Shown: positions 1 to 9,773, counted from the stretch's first letter. The stretch is 64,000 bases of DNA from Bdellovibrio sp. GT3 (GCF_037996765.1 NZ_JBBNAD010000006.1:1-64000), one strand, 5' to 3'. A program made the numbers and translations. The notes: generated from the letters alone by a model not told the origin.

Positions 1-309
1 AGCTGCCATGGAGCTGAGATTGCAATTGAAACTCCTCACTTTTCTTGGATTGATTCATGGAATGACCCAACGCATTTTTGGCATTTTTCAAGTGGTTGGT
101 CACGTCGGATGGAAAAAGGTGAATATCTTAGTCACATTGTAGGTGAGTTTGAAACGATCGAAAGCAGAATCGAGTTCAATCAAACCTTTAGAAGCATAAT
201 TCCAAAACTTATTTCAAGGATTTTGGGCCAAGATACTTACGAAAAGTATTATGCATTTATTTTTCCCGCAAGAAACATTCACACACGACTTCGAGTAGTT
301 AAAAATTAA
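1..309 (+). CDS. C-terminal end of a SAM-dependent methyltransferase (partial)
   Basis: The reading frame is open from the first base to the stop at 307-309, so the gene begins outside the window; an internal ATG at 109 is not the true start. The 102 visible residues include a stretch (about residues 11-30) with the pattern ETPHFSW...DPTHFWHFS. This is typical of the C-terminal part of class I methyltransferases found in polysaccharide clusters, where an acidic PHF...DPTH...F segment follows the Rossmann fold. The SAM-binding half is not in the window, so the substrate cannot be inferred. It lies 45 bases before an O-antigen ligase gene on the same strand and probably belongs to the same cluster. 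Family assignment is from motif memory only. Confidence 0.6.
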   Translation, partial: SCHGAEIAIETPHFSWIDSWNDPTHFWHFSSGWSRRMEKGEYLSHIVGEFETIESRIEFNQTFRSIIPKLISRILGQDTYEKYYAFIFPARNIHTRLRVVKN

Positions 310-354
310 ACTCCTATTAAAGCTTAGATTTTTTGGACAGCGGAGAGTACATCT

Positions 355-1587
355 ATGTCGGAACGCCATAAATCAACAATAGTTTCTATTCTTGTTGTCA
401 GCTGTATTGGTGCTGCATTGGTATCTTGGCGCATTTTTGATGCTTTGATTGTCATATTTGCTCTAGTTATGATGAGCTTTTACACAAAGGATATGCGCAA
501 ATGGATACGCGAAAAAAGATTCTCTGGTCCCGGAAAGTTTACAAATTGGCTTATTCCGATTTGGCTTATTGCGGTAACGCTTAGTTATGCTACCCAGCAA
601 AGTTTTGGCCAAGATCAACTAGATGATATCTTGAGTTTTAGATGGATGCTTGCTTTATTTCTGTTCGTTTGGGCTGGCACTAAAATTACTTTTTCAAAAA
701 GATTTCTCACTTCAGTCTTTAGCTCAATATGTATTTTTTTAATTGCAGGACTACTGTGGCAATTTATTATTTTGCCTACAATTTCACCGTCAGTTCAACT
801 CGACACTCGTTTTATTGGTTTTTTTCACAATGCAAATCACTACGGCTTAGCAGTTGGAATTCTATTTTCCTTCACCGCGGGCATTCTAACTTTATCCATA
901 GTCCAAAATGCATCAATCCGCACATCTGCTGCAGCCTTACTTATATCTGGAATTTGTACATTCGGAAGTCAAACACGTAGTTCCTGGCTTGGTATTGGGT
1001 TAGCAATCCTCTTCATTTTGATCATATTTAAACGAAATAAACGCATCACGTATCCACTTATAGCATGCGCAGTTGTCACCACACTAGTTTTTGCTTTTGA
1101 TATTGGACCACTTAAAAGTCGCCTGCTTTACGCTTTCGATTCATCAGGCACTTCTTCAACAGGAATAAGGATGGACCTATGGAAGGCAAACATACAAATT
1201 TTTAAAGAACATTGGATTTTCGGTGCAGGTTACTACGAAAATATACGTTTGCTTCCAGAATACTTTAAGAAACTTAATATCAATCAGACATTCATTGGTC
1301 ATGCCCATAATCAATATTTACAGGTACTTGCTGGTACGGGAATTGTTGGCTTCGTGGTATATCTGGCTTTCTTTGCGAAATACTTGCGCTTTTTCTGGCT
1401 AAAGTTCACTCAACTCAAGGATACAAATTCGATGCAAATTTCCTTTGCATCGATTCTCGTATTAATTACCTTCTTAGCCCAATCATTAACAGAATGCCCT
1501 TTTAATCTAAGAGAACCCAGAAGTATCATGATAATCTTACTGGGAACAACGTACGGATACCTTTCGAAATTAAGTCCAGAATCATAG
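355..1587 (+). CDS. O-antigen ligase / polymerase family membrane protein (WaaL/Wzy-like)
   Basis: 410 residues with about ten to twelve hydrophobic membrane segments. A large periplasmic loop holds the O-antigen ligase signatures: FFHNANHYG near residue 157, SQTRSSWLG near 206, and HAHNQYLQVLAGTGIVG near 317, where a conserved His and the N-x-x-L/G pattern occur. Family members transfer O-antigen from undecaprenyl pyrophosphate onto lipid A-core (WaaL) or polymerise repeat units (Wzy); sequence alone does not separate the two. The ATG at 355 follows a CGGAGAG ribosome site. The gene is AT-rich compared with downstream housekeeping genes, as is common for O-antigen genes. An AT-rich hairpin lies directly after it. 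Confidence 0.8.
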   Translation: MSERHKSTIVSILVVSCIGAALVSWRIFDALIVIFALVMMSFYTKDMRKWIREKRFSGPGKFTNWLIPIWLIAVTLSYATQQSFGQDQLDDILSFRWMLALFLFVWAGTKITFSKRFLTSVFSSICIFLIAGLLWQFIILPTISPSVQLDTRFIGFFHNANHYGLAVGILFSFTAGILTLSIVQNASIRTSAAALLISGICTFGSQTRSSWLGIGLAILFILIIFKRNKRITYPLIACAVVTTLVFAFDIGPLKSRLLYAFDSSGTSSTGIRMDLWKANIQIFKEHWIFGAGYYENIRLLPEYFKKLNINQTFIGHAHNQYLQVLAGTGIVGFVVYLAFFAKYLRFFWLKFTQLKDTNSMQISFASILVLITFLAQSLTECPFNLREPRSIMIILLGTTYGYLSKLSPES

Positions 1588-1589
1588 CT

Positions 1590-1614
1590 AAAAAGTAAAA
1601 GGAATTTACTTTTT
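1590..1614. terminator. Bidirectional AT-rich hairpin between convergent genes
   Basis: A perfect 10-bp inverted repeat (1590-1599 with 1605-1614) with a 5-base loop. The arm sequence gives an A-run on one side and a T-run on the other, so it could end transcripts in both directions. It overlaps the stop codon of the minus-strand gene and begins just after the plus-strand stop. The stem is AT-rich, so termination strength is uncertain. Confidence 0.5.
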
Positions 1615-3117
1615 CACGATGGTTGATTTCAATTTACTCGCAATCAGATCTGGTGGATAGATCATTGCTTTATAAACACCGCAATCTATTATCTCGATTG
1701 GTGTACCAAAATCTGCAGTCAGCTGCTCTACCGTCTTGTCGAACTCTTGGCGATAAGTATTATGGGCAATGACAAAATCATACTTGTCTGTAAATACATT
1801 TTTATTAGTAATCCAGTAATGGTATTTCATTTCATCCATATTCATTTGTGCAAGCTGCAACCCTGTCTTACTCGTGTACGCAATACGTTTTGCGTCCCAA
1901 TACCCAGAAATACCATGGCGAATTCCCTTAGAACCAAGCTGTTCATCTAAACATCTAACTTCTTCAGGATAATAGGTTCGAAGATTCGCCAATGCTTCCG
2001 ACTTTTCTAATCCAACCAAACTTCCAAACAACAATAAAGCGCACAGACCACTTAATGCCAGGCCAACTTTCTTCCGATCAAAAACCTGATCTAACAAGAA
2101 CGGTAAAAACAAAAATGGACCATAGACGATATTAAAGGCATATCGCAAAGGAGCTCCTAGCTGACTTGGAAGAACCACCAGATTTGCAGCCATCGAAACC
2201 AATAAAAACAGAGCTATGAACCATGCCTTACTGTCACTTTTTTTGAACTTCCACATTCGCCAAAGAACCACCACATTCAAAACCAAAAAAACTAAACCGA
2301 TGATCAGGAAAGACAGACTATTGTTAATAAGATCTTGCAGATTGTCTGCGTAAACATTTAAGTTTGCTTTAATTCCATAATAAGAAGTGAAATAACTAAT
2401 GGCTTTATAAATTCCAAATGAAATTAAAGTGCTATAAAAAACAAAGAGCGCTTTGCTTTTGCTCTCCTGCACCGGAAGGATTTTCATCCACCCCATCACT
2501 AAGAAAACAAAAATCGCGGGCAACACAAACTGCAAGATAATTATCTGATCAGAAAGAAGAATACAAAATAAGATAACTACTTGAGCACACTTAATCAGTT
2601 TGTTTGATGGATTTCTAAATCCCAAAAGGACAACCCACAAAAGCGCCAAGGTGCAGATATAGGCACCAATATGAAATGCGGACTGCAACCATAAATTGTA
2701 ATCAAGCGGAAGCAACCCCTGACCAAGAACGGAAAATAAAACAACAAACCCAGCAAGCCTGATCCAGGTTTCATTTTTCTCAAGCTCTCTGTAGATTAAG
2801 TAAACAAAAAGCACCAGCATTAGTAGTTGAACCACACCATATGCCCAAATCATCAGGTGCTTATCCGCAAAGATCTTCCACATCGCAAATATGTTAAGCA
2901 TGTCAGGAAATATGTATAACGCAGGACCAAGACGCCATTCAGAAAGACGAGCACCATTTGAAAGAATATCTATCGCAAGAGTTGGGAAATAGACTGCATC
3001 GGAGTTATAAAAAAGTTCCCTATCTATAACACCACGACCAATTGCTCCTAGATAATTCCAAAAACAAAGAAGAAACGAAAAAACAAATATGATGGATGTG
3101 GAGTACTTTTTAAACAT
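1606..3117 (-). CDS. Large polytopic membrane protein, possibly a GT-C glycosyltransferase
   Basis: About 503 residues from the ATG at 3117; a TTG six bases earlier is also in frame. It has some eleven to thirteen hydrophobic helices through residue ~400 and a soluble C-terminal tail of about 120 residues. The first extracytoplasmic loop (RELFYNSDAVYFPTLA, near residues 35-50) carries acidic residues in the place where GT-C enzymes hold their catalytic Asp/Glu. This supports a polyprenyl-phosphate-sugar-dependent transferase but does not prove it. I do not recognise a specific family. The gene follows the GT17 gene on the same strand with a 67-base gap, so it is probably part of the rfbB-rfbA-GT17 unit. 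It may modify lipopolysaccharide or a glycoprotein on the periplasmic side. Confidence 0.6.
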   Translation of the reverse strand: MFKKYSTSIIFVFSFLLCFWNYLGAIGRGVIDRELFYNSDAVYFPTLAIDILSNGARLSEWRLGPALYIFPDMLNIFAMWKIFADKHLMIWAYGVVQLLMLVLFVYLIYRELEKNETWIRLAGFVVLFSVLGQGLLPLDYNLWLQSAFHIGAYICTLALLWVVLLGFRNPSNKLIKCAQVVILFCILLSDQIIILQFVLPAIFVFLVMGWMKILPVQESKSKALFVFYSTLISFGIYKAISYFTSYYGIKANLNVYADNLQDLINNSLSFLIIGLVFLVLNVVVLWRMWKFKKSDSKAWFIALFLLVSMAANLVVLPSQLGAPLRYAFNIVYGPFLFLPFLLDQVFDRKKVGLALSGLCALLLFGSLVGLEKSEALANLRTYYPEEVRCLDEQLGSKGIRHGISGYWDAKRIAYTSKTGLQLAQMNMDEMKYHYWITNKNVFTDKYDFVIAHNTYRQEFDKTVEQLTADFGTPIEIIDCGVYKAMIYPPDLIASKLKSTIVKK

Positions 3118-3190
3118 AGACAAAACACTAAGTTATTCACTATATGCTTGCAAGACAGACAGCAATTGTCCTATTGCATTATCAGCACCA

Positions 3191-4018
3191 CTACTCCAAA
3201 ATTAGCTCACCCAGTTTTGCCTTATGGGTTCGCACGTACTCTGGAAAACTCTCATCAATCTTAACAAAACGAGAATCCAATTGATCACCATAAAGACTCC
3301 CACCATTACGGATAATCTCCTCAACCTTATTAGGATCCTTGAACTCATCTTTATTGTGTTCTTTATGAGCGTAAGCTTCGATCTTTTCGATAACCTTTTT
3401 CGCCCCGCCTAGATAACTAAAATGCCAACCACCGTTAGGTACGACAGTGATTTTATCAGTACTGACGCGATTTTCACGGTACAGGCGAGTTTTTTTAATT
3501 GTTTTGATATCGGAGTAGTTAAGCATAACCGTTCCATACCAAGGCATATAACCATCAACCAATGGGATAGGCTCTGGGTAAGTCTTAATGAAGCAATTCA
3601 AATAGTAGTAGTAAAGCTTTTGTTGAAACACCTTGATGCCAGGTTTCGAAGCATATTCCTTCACTAGCTCTGGACGTGGAATTTCATCCACATCGGAAAC
3701 AATGATCACATCATTGGGCTTACAGTTTTTAAGTCCATAAAGGATGCCTTCTTTTTGATGATCATCGTAATCCCAAGTTTTAGGAACGCGCCACTTGGAA
3801 AAAAAGTTTGGATATTTATCAACAACAACGTGCTCGATTTTATGCAAGAATGGCTTGAAGCGCTCTTTGTTTTGTTCGAAGTAAAGAGGCTTTTCTTTCT
3901 TCTGAAACGTACGCGTGGCTTCAACCAGTACAAACTTATCAACAACTTCATTCAATGTGTTTAAACGAATCTCAAGAAGGTCCAGCTCATTAAAAAAAGC
4001 AAAGCAATCGTAAATCAT
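3191..4018 (-). CDS. Glycosyltransferase family 17 protein
   Basis: 275 residues from the ATG at 4018, preceded by ATAGG with good spacing; a TTG at 4045 is an alternative that would overlap rfbA. The N-terminus MIYDCFAFFNELDLLEIRL and the following LVEATRTFQKKEKPLYF are typical of GT17, the family of the eukaryotic bisecting beta-1,4-N-acetylglucosaminyltransferase. A VSDVDEIPR segment near residue 97 gives the DxD-type metal-binding acidic cluster. Bacterial GT17 members sit in surface-polysaccharide loci and their acceptors are mostly unknown. It lies 19 bases after the rfbA stop in the same direction and is probably co-transcribed with rfbB and rfbA. It is predicted to be cytoplasmic. Confidence 0.8.
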   Translation of the reverse strand: MIYDCFAFFNELDLLEIRLNTLNEVVDKFVLVEATRTFQKKEKPLYFEQNKERFKPFLHKIEHVVVDKYPNFFSKWRVPKTWDYDDHQKEGILYGLKNCKPNDVIIVSDVDEIPRPELVKEYASKPGIKVFQQKLYYYYLNCFIKTYPEPIPLVDGYMPWYGTVMLNYSDIKTIKKTRLYRENRVSTDKITVVPNGGWHFSYLGGAKKVIEKIEAYAHKEHNKDEFKDPNKVEEIIRNGGSLYGDQLDSRFVKIDESFPEYVRTHKAKLGELILE

Positions 4019-4037
4019 AAACAACCTATTTTCTGGA

Positions 4038-4910
4038 TTAATCAAGTTCCGAGCTGATGGAAATCAAATACTGACCGTAAGCATTCTTCTTTAATGGCTC
4101 AGCTAACTTTAACAGCTGCTCTTTGCCGATATAACGCATACGGAACGCAACTTCTTCAGGCGAGGCAATCTTTACGCCCTGACGCTTTTCGATGGTTTGA
4201 ATAAACATGCTGGCTTCAAGCAAACTCTCGTGAGTTCCTGTATCCAACCATGCAAATCCACGTCCCATGACTTGAACGTTGAGGTTGCCTTTCTCAAGAT
4301 ACACGCGATTAAGATCCGTAATCTCAAGTTCACCACGATGTGAAGGTTTAAGTGCCTTTGCATATTCAACTACGTGCTTGTCATAAAAATACAACCCGGT
4401 GACAGCATAGTGCGACTTAGGCTTTGTTGGTTTTTCCTCCAAAGATACTGCATTGCCAGATTTATCAAACTCAACAACACCGTAACGTTCTGGATCGTGA
4501 ACTTTGATCGCAAAAACTTCAGCTCCATTTTTTAGCTTTGCTGATTCCTGCAATAGTCCCATAAACCCATCACCGTAATAAATATTATCACCAAGGACCA
4601 ATGCACACTCGTCACCGTCGATGAATTTTTCACCAATGATAAAGGCTTGAGCCAGACCATCCGGAGAAGGTTGAACTGCATAAGAAAGCTTAATACCCCA
4701 CTGCGAACCATCACCAAGGAGTTGTTCAAATCGTGGCGTATCCTGTGGTGTAGAGATAACTAAAATATCGCGAATTCCCGCCATCATCAGAGTTGTCAGC
4801 GGATAGTAAACCATCGGCTTATCGTAAATCGGAAGAAGCTGCTTACTTACAACTGTTGTTGCAGGATAAAGTCTAGTACCAGAACCGCCGGCAAGAATAA
4901 TCCCCTTCAT
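4038..4910 (-). CDS. rfbA: Glucose-1-phosphate thymidylyltransferase RfbA
   Basis: 290 residues, the usual length. It makes dTDP-glucose from dTTP and glucose-1-phosphate, the first step of dTDP-deoxysugar synthesis. The N-terminal nucleotidyltransferase loop [11 protein letters not shown] (residues 8-18) and the [16 protein letters not shown] segment match the family, and [11 protein letters not shown] (near 109) carries the metal-binding Asp. The start codon overlaps the rfbB stop by one base (TAATG), which indicates translational coupling. No rfbC or rfbD lies in the window, so the final dTDP-sugar cannot be told. Confidence 0.95.
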   Translation of the reverse strand: MKGIILAGGSGTRLYPATTVVSKQLLPIYDKPMVYYPLTTLMMAGIRDILVISTPQDTPRFEQLLGDGSQWGIKLSYAVQPSPDGLAQAFIIGEKFIDGDECALVLGDNIYYGDGFMGLLQESAKLKNGAEVFAIKVHDPERYGVVEFDKSGNAVSLEEKPTKPKSHYAVTGLYFYDKHVVEYAKALKPSHRGELEITDLNRVYLEKGNLNVQVMGRGFAWLDTGTHESLLEASMFIQTIEKRQGVKIASPEEVAFRMRYIGKEQLLKLAEPLKKNAYGQYLISISSELD

Positions 4911-5974
4911 TACTTACGTCCCCCATAATTTTTATCCAACCATTCGCGGTAACTACCAGAAACAATGTTTGAAACCCAAGTTTCATTATCTAGGTACCAC
5001 TGGATAGTCTTAGCCAATCCAGTTTCGAAATTTTCTTTGGGCATCCAACCCAGCTCTTTTTCAATCTTAGTGGCATCAATGGCATAGCGCTTGTCGTGCC
5101 CCGGACGATCCGTCACATACTTCTTCTGTGATTTATAACTCTGGCCGTCTTTGCGAGGACGAATTTTATCCAAAGTATTGCAAATTGTATCTACGACCTC
5201 GATGTTCTTTTTTTCATTCCAACCACCGACGTTGTATGTTTCGCCCAGGCGACCCTTTGCAAGTGCGAGCTCGATCGCCTCACAGTGGTCAACCACATAG
5301 AGCCAATCGCGGATATTAGAGCCGTCGCCGTAGATTGGAAGATCCTTACCATTCAAAGCATTATGTATCATTAGCGGGATCAACTTTTCCGGAAACTGAT
5401 ACGGCCCATAGTTGTTTGAGCAATTCGTGGTTACAGTCGGCAATCCATACGTGTGATGGTAAGCGCGCACCAAGTGATCACTTGCAGCCTTAGAAGCAGA
5501 ATACGGACTATTTGGCTGATAAGGAGTTGTTTCACTGAACGCGGGGTCATTTACTTCCAAACTTCCATAAACTTCATCCGTAGAAACATGCAGGAAGCGG
5601 AATGCTTTCTTTTCGGCTTCCGGAAGTTGTGACCAGTATTCTTTAGTTACTTGAAGCAAGTTAAAGGTACCAACAATGTTGGTCTGAATAAATTCGCCTG
5701 GACCATGGATCGAACGATCGACATGGCTTTCCGCCGCAAAATTCAAAATGGCGCGGGGCTTATGCTCGCGAACCAACTTCTCTAATGCAGGCAAATCCAA
5801 AAGATCTGCTTTGGCAAAAATATATTTGGAATTACTTTCCACAGATTTTAAATTTTCGAGATTACCTGCGTAGGTCAATTTATCGATATTAACAACAGGC
5901 TCGTTGTTATTTTTCAACCAATTCAGAATAAAATTGGAACCGATAAATCCAGCTCCGCCTGTTACGAAAATCAT
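4910..5974 (-). CDS. rfbB: dTDP-glucose 4,6-dehydratase RfbB
   Basis: 354 residues, the expected length. An extended SDR enzyme that converts dTDP-glucose to dTDP-4-keto-6-deoxyglucose using bound NAD. It shows [10 protein letters not shown] (residues 6-15) for the Rossmann fold, STDEVYGSL with the family Asp-Glu pair near 132, and YSASKAASD with the catalytic Tyr and Lys near 158-162. It is the first gene of a minus-strand unit rfbB-rfbA-GT17-membrane protein. It is divergent from a GT4 gene across a 162-base gap that probably holds both promoters. Confidence 0.95.
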   Translation of the reverse strand: MIFVTGGAGFIGSNFILNWLKNNNEPVVNIDKLTYAGNLENLKSVESNSKYIFAKADLLDLPALEKLVREHKPRAILNFAAESHVDRSIHGPGEFIQTNIVGTFNLLQVTKEYWSQLPEAEKKAFRFLHVSTDEVYGSLEVNDPAFSETTPYQPNSPYSASKAASDHLVRAYHHTYGLPTVTTNCSNNYGPYQFPEKLIPLMIHNALNGKDLPIYGDGSNIRDWLYVVDHCEAIELALAKGRLGETYNVGGWNEKKNIEVVDTICNTLDKIRPRKDGQSYKSQKKYVTDRPGHDKRYAIDATKIEKELGWMPKENFETGLAKTIQWYLDNETWVSNIVSGSYREWLDKNYGGRK

Positions 5975-6023
5975 AGTAATAACCCCAATTTAACAAAGAT
6001 AAAAATGTACCTTAGAACATTCG

Positions 6024-6054
6024 AATATCCAACGGAATGCAACGCAAAATGATT
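6024..6054 (-). promoter_or_regulatory. Candidate sigma-70-type promoter for rfbB
   Basis: On the minus strand, TTGGAT and TACATT are separated by 17 bases, about 45-50 bases upstream of the rfbB start. Matches to consensus are partial (four of six each), so this is only a candidate. Confidence 0.3.
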
Positions 6055-6136
6055 CTTTCTATGCAGGCCTCAACCCCTGTGTTACCAAATATAGAAGGCC
6101 AATTAGATCAAGGACAACACTTTGCAGCAATCACCT

Positions 6137-7201
6137 ATGACGATCTACTTTGATATCAGCACACTCAACCCAGACAAGGTTACGGGCGTAGGTGTCTATA
6201 TGCTTCAGCTATGGGAGCGTCTCCGCAAAAGGACCGATCTAGTCGTCATTCCCGTGCTAAAACTTTCACGCATCAAAAAACGCGCAAAACTTGAGCAGTT
6301 CTTAAACTCTAAAATTCAGCTAATTTGGCCGTGGACGGGAATGGGTTCGAAAAATGCCCTCTACCACGGGCCTGATTTTAAAGTACTTATGAATGCCTTC
6401 CTTCCCCGCGTGGTCACCGTTCACGACATGGTGGTTTTTGAAAAGTCGTACAACAATCCAGCTTTCTACACCAAAGGCATTAAGGAACTAACTCAGGTTC
6501 TCAACAAAAAACTAAACGCCGTGGTCGTTAATTCTGAGTTCACAAAATCTGAAGTATTAAAGCACTTCCCAGAGTTAAAACAAAAAACTCACGTCACCTA
6601 TCTTGGTTGCGACCGTACTTATCCCCCTCAAGTGCCATTCGAAGACGATAGACTTGGCAAGTATATTTTGTTCCTGGGAACTTTGGAAAAACGCAAAAAT
6701 CCAGTTGCAGTTCTTGATGCTTTTAAAATCCTTTGCGATCAAGGTACCGATTTAAAATTAGTTTTAGCCGGAACCTGGGGTTATGGCGAAAACGAAATCA
6801 AACAAGCCTTGGTGCGATTTCCATATCCAGACAGAGTCTTTCATTTAAACTACGTTCCTAACAATCAAGTTGCTGGCTTATTCAAAAATGCCCAAGCGTT
6901 CGTTTTTCCGAGCCTGTATGAAGGTTTTGGCATTCCAGTATTGGAAGCCATGAGCCTGGGGTGCCCTGTAATCACTTCAGATAAAGGGGTATTGAGAGAA
7001 ATCACGGGCGATGCCGCATTACACGCATCCCCGACTGAGCCGAATGAAATTGCGCAATCTCTGATTCGTCTACTTGGTTCGGAAGAATTAAAACAAAGCC
7101 TGATCACGAAGGGTCGCATTCAGGCCGCTAAATTTACGTGGGATAAATGCGCAGAAGAAACGGTCAACATTTACAAGTCCATTTTAAAAGCGACTATTTA
7201 A
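6137..7201 (+). CDS. Glycosyltransferase family 4 protein
   Basis: 354 residues from the ATG at 6137; an in-frame TTG at 6122 is possible. It has a GT-B fold with the C-terminal UDP-sugar-binding signature SLYEGFGIPVLEAMSLGCPVIT near residue 258-278, which carries the E-x7-E motif of retaining GT4 enzymes. The N-terminal half starts with MTIYFDIS and a Gly-rich acceptor loop (TGVGVYM). Such enzymes add mannose, glucose or related sugars to lipid-linked oligosaccharides on the cytoplasmic face. The 3' end overlaps the convergent SGNH gene by 8 bases. Donor and acceptor cannot be assigned. Confidence 0.88.
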   Translation: MTIYFDISTLNPDKVTGVGVYMLQLWERLRKRTDLVVIPVLKLSRIKKRAKLEQFLNSKIQLIWPWTGMGSKNALYHGPDFKVLMNAFLPRVVTVHDMVVFEKSYNNPAFYTKGIKELTQVLNKKLNAVVVNSEFTKSEVLKHFPELKQKTHVTYLGCDRTYPPQVPFEDDRLGKYILFLGTLEKRKNPVAVLDAFKILCDQGTDLKLVLAGTWGYGENEIKQALVRFPYPDRVFHLNYVPNNQVAGLFKNAQAFVFPSLYEGFGIPVLEAMSLGCPVITSDKGVLREITGDAALHASPTEPNEIAQSLIRLLGSEELKQSLITKGRIQAAKFTWDKCAEETVNIYKSILKATI

Positions 7202-8207
7202 GCGCCTTCAATACCGGCTCTAACATTCGCATTGAACCGTAACAAGTAAAGTGAACGCCATCATTCCAGAACTTAGGGGAACCATCATCCCCTTCGATCC
7301 CTTGAAAAGCATCAACGATCTTAACTTTTGAATTCTTTGAGAGCTCGATCAATTCCTGAATCCACTTTTCATGCCGCGCATATATTTCAGCATGCTCAGC
7401 CTTTAATTTTGCCAGAAACACGGGATTGTAAGGAATCACGACAACGACAACTTCAACGCCATTGTCAGACAAGGACCTCACTTGATCCGCAAATAGCTTC
7501 CAGGCGTTTTCACTTTGGGCAGATTTAATTGGGCCGTTTACGTAGTTCTGATAAAGCATCTGCACTTCGCGTGAAAGACCCTCGACCGACTCATTGCCTT
7601 TGAATCCTGGATCCATGCAGCGCTCATAAAGCTCACTACCCGGGCCTTGGTTTACTGCGACTGAATTTTTATGTTTCACATGATGAAGTGATGCTTCAAA
7701 GGTATTATGATCAATAAGAGACTGCCAATGGGAAGCTCTTAACCAAGGATTTTCATGCGCGCTTGTATCAGGCAAATATTTTCGAAGAGCTTCAGTGTTT
7801 TTAATTCTTGAATCCGTGTTTTCAGAAATCAACTCGAAGTAATCAGCAAACCAGATCACTCTTTTCAATTTGGTTTTTTCTTTGGCCATATTGCTGAAGA
7901 TGATTTTAGTCATGACTTCGGCACCTTCGGTGGCGCCGTTAATTGTTTTTAACCCCGTCACTTGCTCTACCCATTGGGGCGGAGTGGTTTGCGCGCGAGA
8001 GGATCCTAGAATCAACTGCTCAGCTTCTGGATGCGCCAGAATTGTTTGAGCTGTTTTGTAGTAAATATTCAAACTTGATCTTTTTAGGCTTACTTCAGAA
8101 CAGTTGTAAAAACACTGCGGGTCGGTTTGATAATTAAACAGAGCAATGCCACCCAATAGTAAAATGATCGTCGCTATAAGCAGATAGAGAGCTTTTAAAG
8201 AAGACAT
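7194..8207 (-). CDS. Membrane-anchored SGNH/GDSL-like protein paired with an MBOAT acyltransferase
   Basis: 337 residues with a single N-terminal hydrophobic segment (about residues 7-24), so the domain is probably periplasmic. LILGSSRAQ near residue 65 fits the nucleophile block of SGNH hydrolases, and FWNDGVHFT near 320 gives the closing Asp-x-x-His. A GGGGAG ribosome site precedes the ATG. It follows the MBOAT gene by 12 bases in the same direction. In AlgI-AlgJ/X, DltB-DltD and PatA-PatB systems an MBOAT moves acyl groups across the membrane and an SGNH-type partner transfers them to a polymer. By analogy this pair probably O-acetylates or acylates a surface glycan. Confidence 0.7.
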   Translation of the reverse strand: MSSLKALYLLIATIILLLGGIALFNYQTDPQCFYNCSEVSLKRSSLNIYYKTAQTILAHPEAEQLILGSSRAQTTPPQWVEQVTGLKTINGATEGAEVMTKIIFSNMAKEKTKLKRVIWFADYFELISENTDSRIKNTEALRKYLPDTSAHENPWLRASHWQSLIDHNTFEASLHHVKHKNSVAVNQGPGSELYERCMDPGFKGNESVEGLSREVQMLYQNYVNGPIKSAQSENAWKLFADQVRSLSDNGVEVVVVVIPYNPVFLAKLKAEHAEIYARHEKWIQELIELSKNSKVKIVDAFQGIEGDDGSPKFWNDGVHFTCYGSMRMLEPVLKALK

Positions 8208-8219
8208 AAACTCCCCTTC

Positions 8220-9635
8220 CTAGAACTGGAAGTAGAGGAACGGAGATTCCTCGCCCATATAAGTTAAACAAACTACAAACATCAGCGCCAACAACACCAC
8301 TCGCCACGCGGAAGGCTTAAACTTGATTTCCCAAGTGTTGCGAGCAAATAGTGCAATCGGCAGCGCTAAAATCAAAGCTGCGAAGAAGCGATCACGGTGC
8401 TTGGTTGCAATAAACAGAATATCCCAACTGACCGGTCCCTGGATCATGAAGACTTTAGACAGCCATAAATTCGCTGTGTGTATATCCGGCGCCCTAAAGA
8501 ACACCCACGCCACGTTCACAGCCAGGAACGTCAAAATCCACTTTAACCATTTAAACTTAAACAAATCCCAACCGCGGTTCGTAAAGAATCGTTCGACAAG
8601 CAATAAACTGCCATGGAAGCAGCCCCAAACCACATAAGTCCAAGCAGCACCATGCCACAGACCACCGATCGCCATCGTCAGAAACAGATTACGATAGGTT
8701 TTCAATTTGCCGGCGCGATTACCACCCAAGGAGATGTACAAATAATCCCGTAACCAGGCCGACAAGCTGATATGCCATTTTTGCCAGAACTCAGTGATTG
8801 ATTTGGATTTGTACGGGGAATTGAAGTTTTGTGGGAATTGGATGTTCATCATCAATCCCAAACCAACGGCCATATCAGAATAGCCACTGAAATCAAAATA
8901 CAACTGCATGGTGTATCCCACCATCGCGAGCCACGACTCCCCTGTGGAAAGTTGCGCCATATTGCCAATCATCGGATCGATAACAATGGCAATGCGATCG
9001 GCGATCAGCATCTTCTTGGTCAAACCAAAGATAAAGAAGTAACAGCCGCGCCAGAAGTTTTCGGCCTTGAATACATAAGTTTCATTAGCCTCTAGCTGGG
9101 GAACGATCACATTATGACGAACCAATGGTCCCGAGATCTGATGCGGAAATAAAGTCACATAACCCGCAAATTCCAACAAGTTAGCGTGAGCATCTGAAGT
9201 CTTACGATAGACGTCGATCACGTAAGACATCGACTGAAATGTGTAAAATGAAATACCAATCGGCAATACCAACGCCAAATGAGGAAGCAACGCCTGAGAA
9301 ACCCCTGCGCTTTGAAAAACTCCATTCATAGATTCAGCGAAGAAGTTGTAATACTTAAAGAATCCCAAAATAGAGAGATTGCAAATCACCGACGTCAGCA
9401 GCAGCGCTTTTCGCATCCGCTGAGTTTTTGCATAGTAGATAGCCTTGGCTAAGTAAAAATCCAGGACAACCGTGAACAACAATAGAAAGACGTAGGTTTT
9501 ACTCCAGTACGCGTAAAACACGACGCTTGAGAAAAATAAGAACCACAACTGCAGATTCTTTTTTGTGATCAGGTAATAGCCCAACAACGTGAGCGGCAAA
9601 AATAAGAATAAAAATGAGTACGAATTAAATAACAT
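8220..9635 (-). CDS. MBOAT family O-acyltransferase (AlgI-like)
   Basis: 471 residues with about ten membrane helices. It has the AlgI-type block SYVIDVYRKTSDAHANLLEFAGYVTLFPHQISGP (described here by its ends near 155 and 190) and the active-site region GGLWHGAAWTYVVWG near residue 340, whose His is the conserved MBOAT histidine. A second family marker, FWQKWHISLSAWLRDYLYI, lies near 290. The enzyme is expected to pass acetyl groups from the cytoplasm to a periplasmic partner, here the SGNH gene just downstream. It is divergent from galE across a 188-base gap. Confidence 0.92.
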   Translation of the reverse strand: MLFNSYSFLFLFLPLTLLGYYLITKKNLQLWFLFFSSVVFYAYWSKTYVFLLLFTVVLDFYLAKAIYYAKTQRMRKALLLTSVICNLSILGFFKYYNFFAESMNGVFQSAGVSQALLPHLALVLPIGISFYTFQSMSYVIDVYRKTSDAHANLLEFAGYVTLFPHQISGPLVRHNVIVPQLEANETYVFKAENFWRGCYFFIFGLTKKMLIADRIAIVIDPMIGNMAQLSTGESWLAMVGYTMQLYFDFSGYSDMAVGLGLMMNIQFPQNFNSPYKSKSITEFWQKWHISLSAWLRDYLYISLGGNRAGKLKTYRNLFLTMAIGGLWHGAAWTYVVWGCFHGSLLLVERFFTNRGWDLFKFKWLKWILTFLAVNVAWVFFRAPDIHTANLWLSKVFMIQGPVSWDILFIATKHRDRFFAALILALPIALFARNTWEIKFKPSAWRVVLLALMFVVCLTYMGEESPFLYFQF

Positions 9636-9773
9636 TGCAGCGAGACTATAGAAGAGCTTTCATTAGAAACCAACCGTCTTAAGATGTGCCAAATCGCGTC
9701 AAGGCATAGGCGCTAAACCCACGAACAGCCCCGTAGATCACCAAAAATGCAATTTCCAAATTGTGCGAAAATA

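Noticed and set aside
109-309. Separate 66-residue gene
   Set aside because: The frame is open to the window edge with methyltransferase-like residues before this ATG, so it is the end of a longer gene.
9636-9773. Possible tRNA or small RNA in the galE upstream gap
   Set aside because: No cloverleaf pairing or conserved TTC-containing arm could be found.
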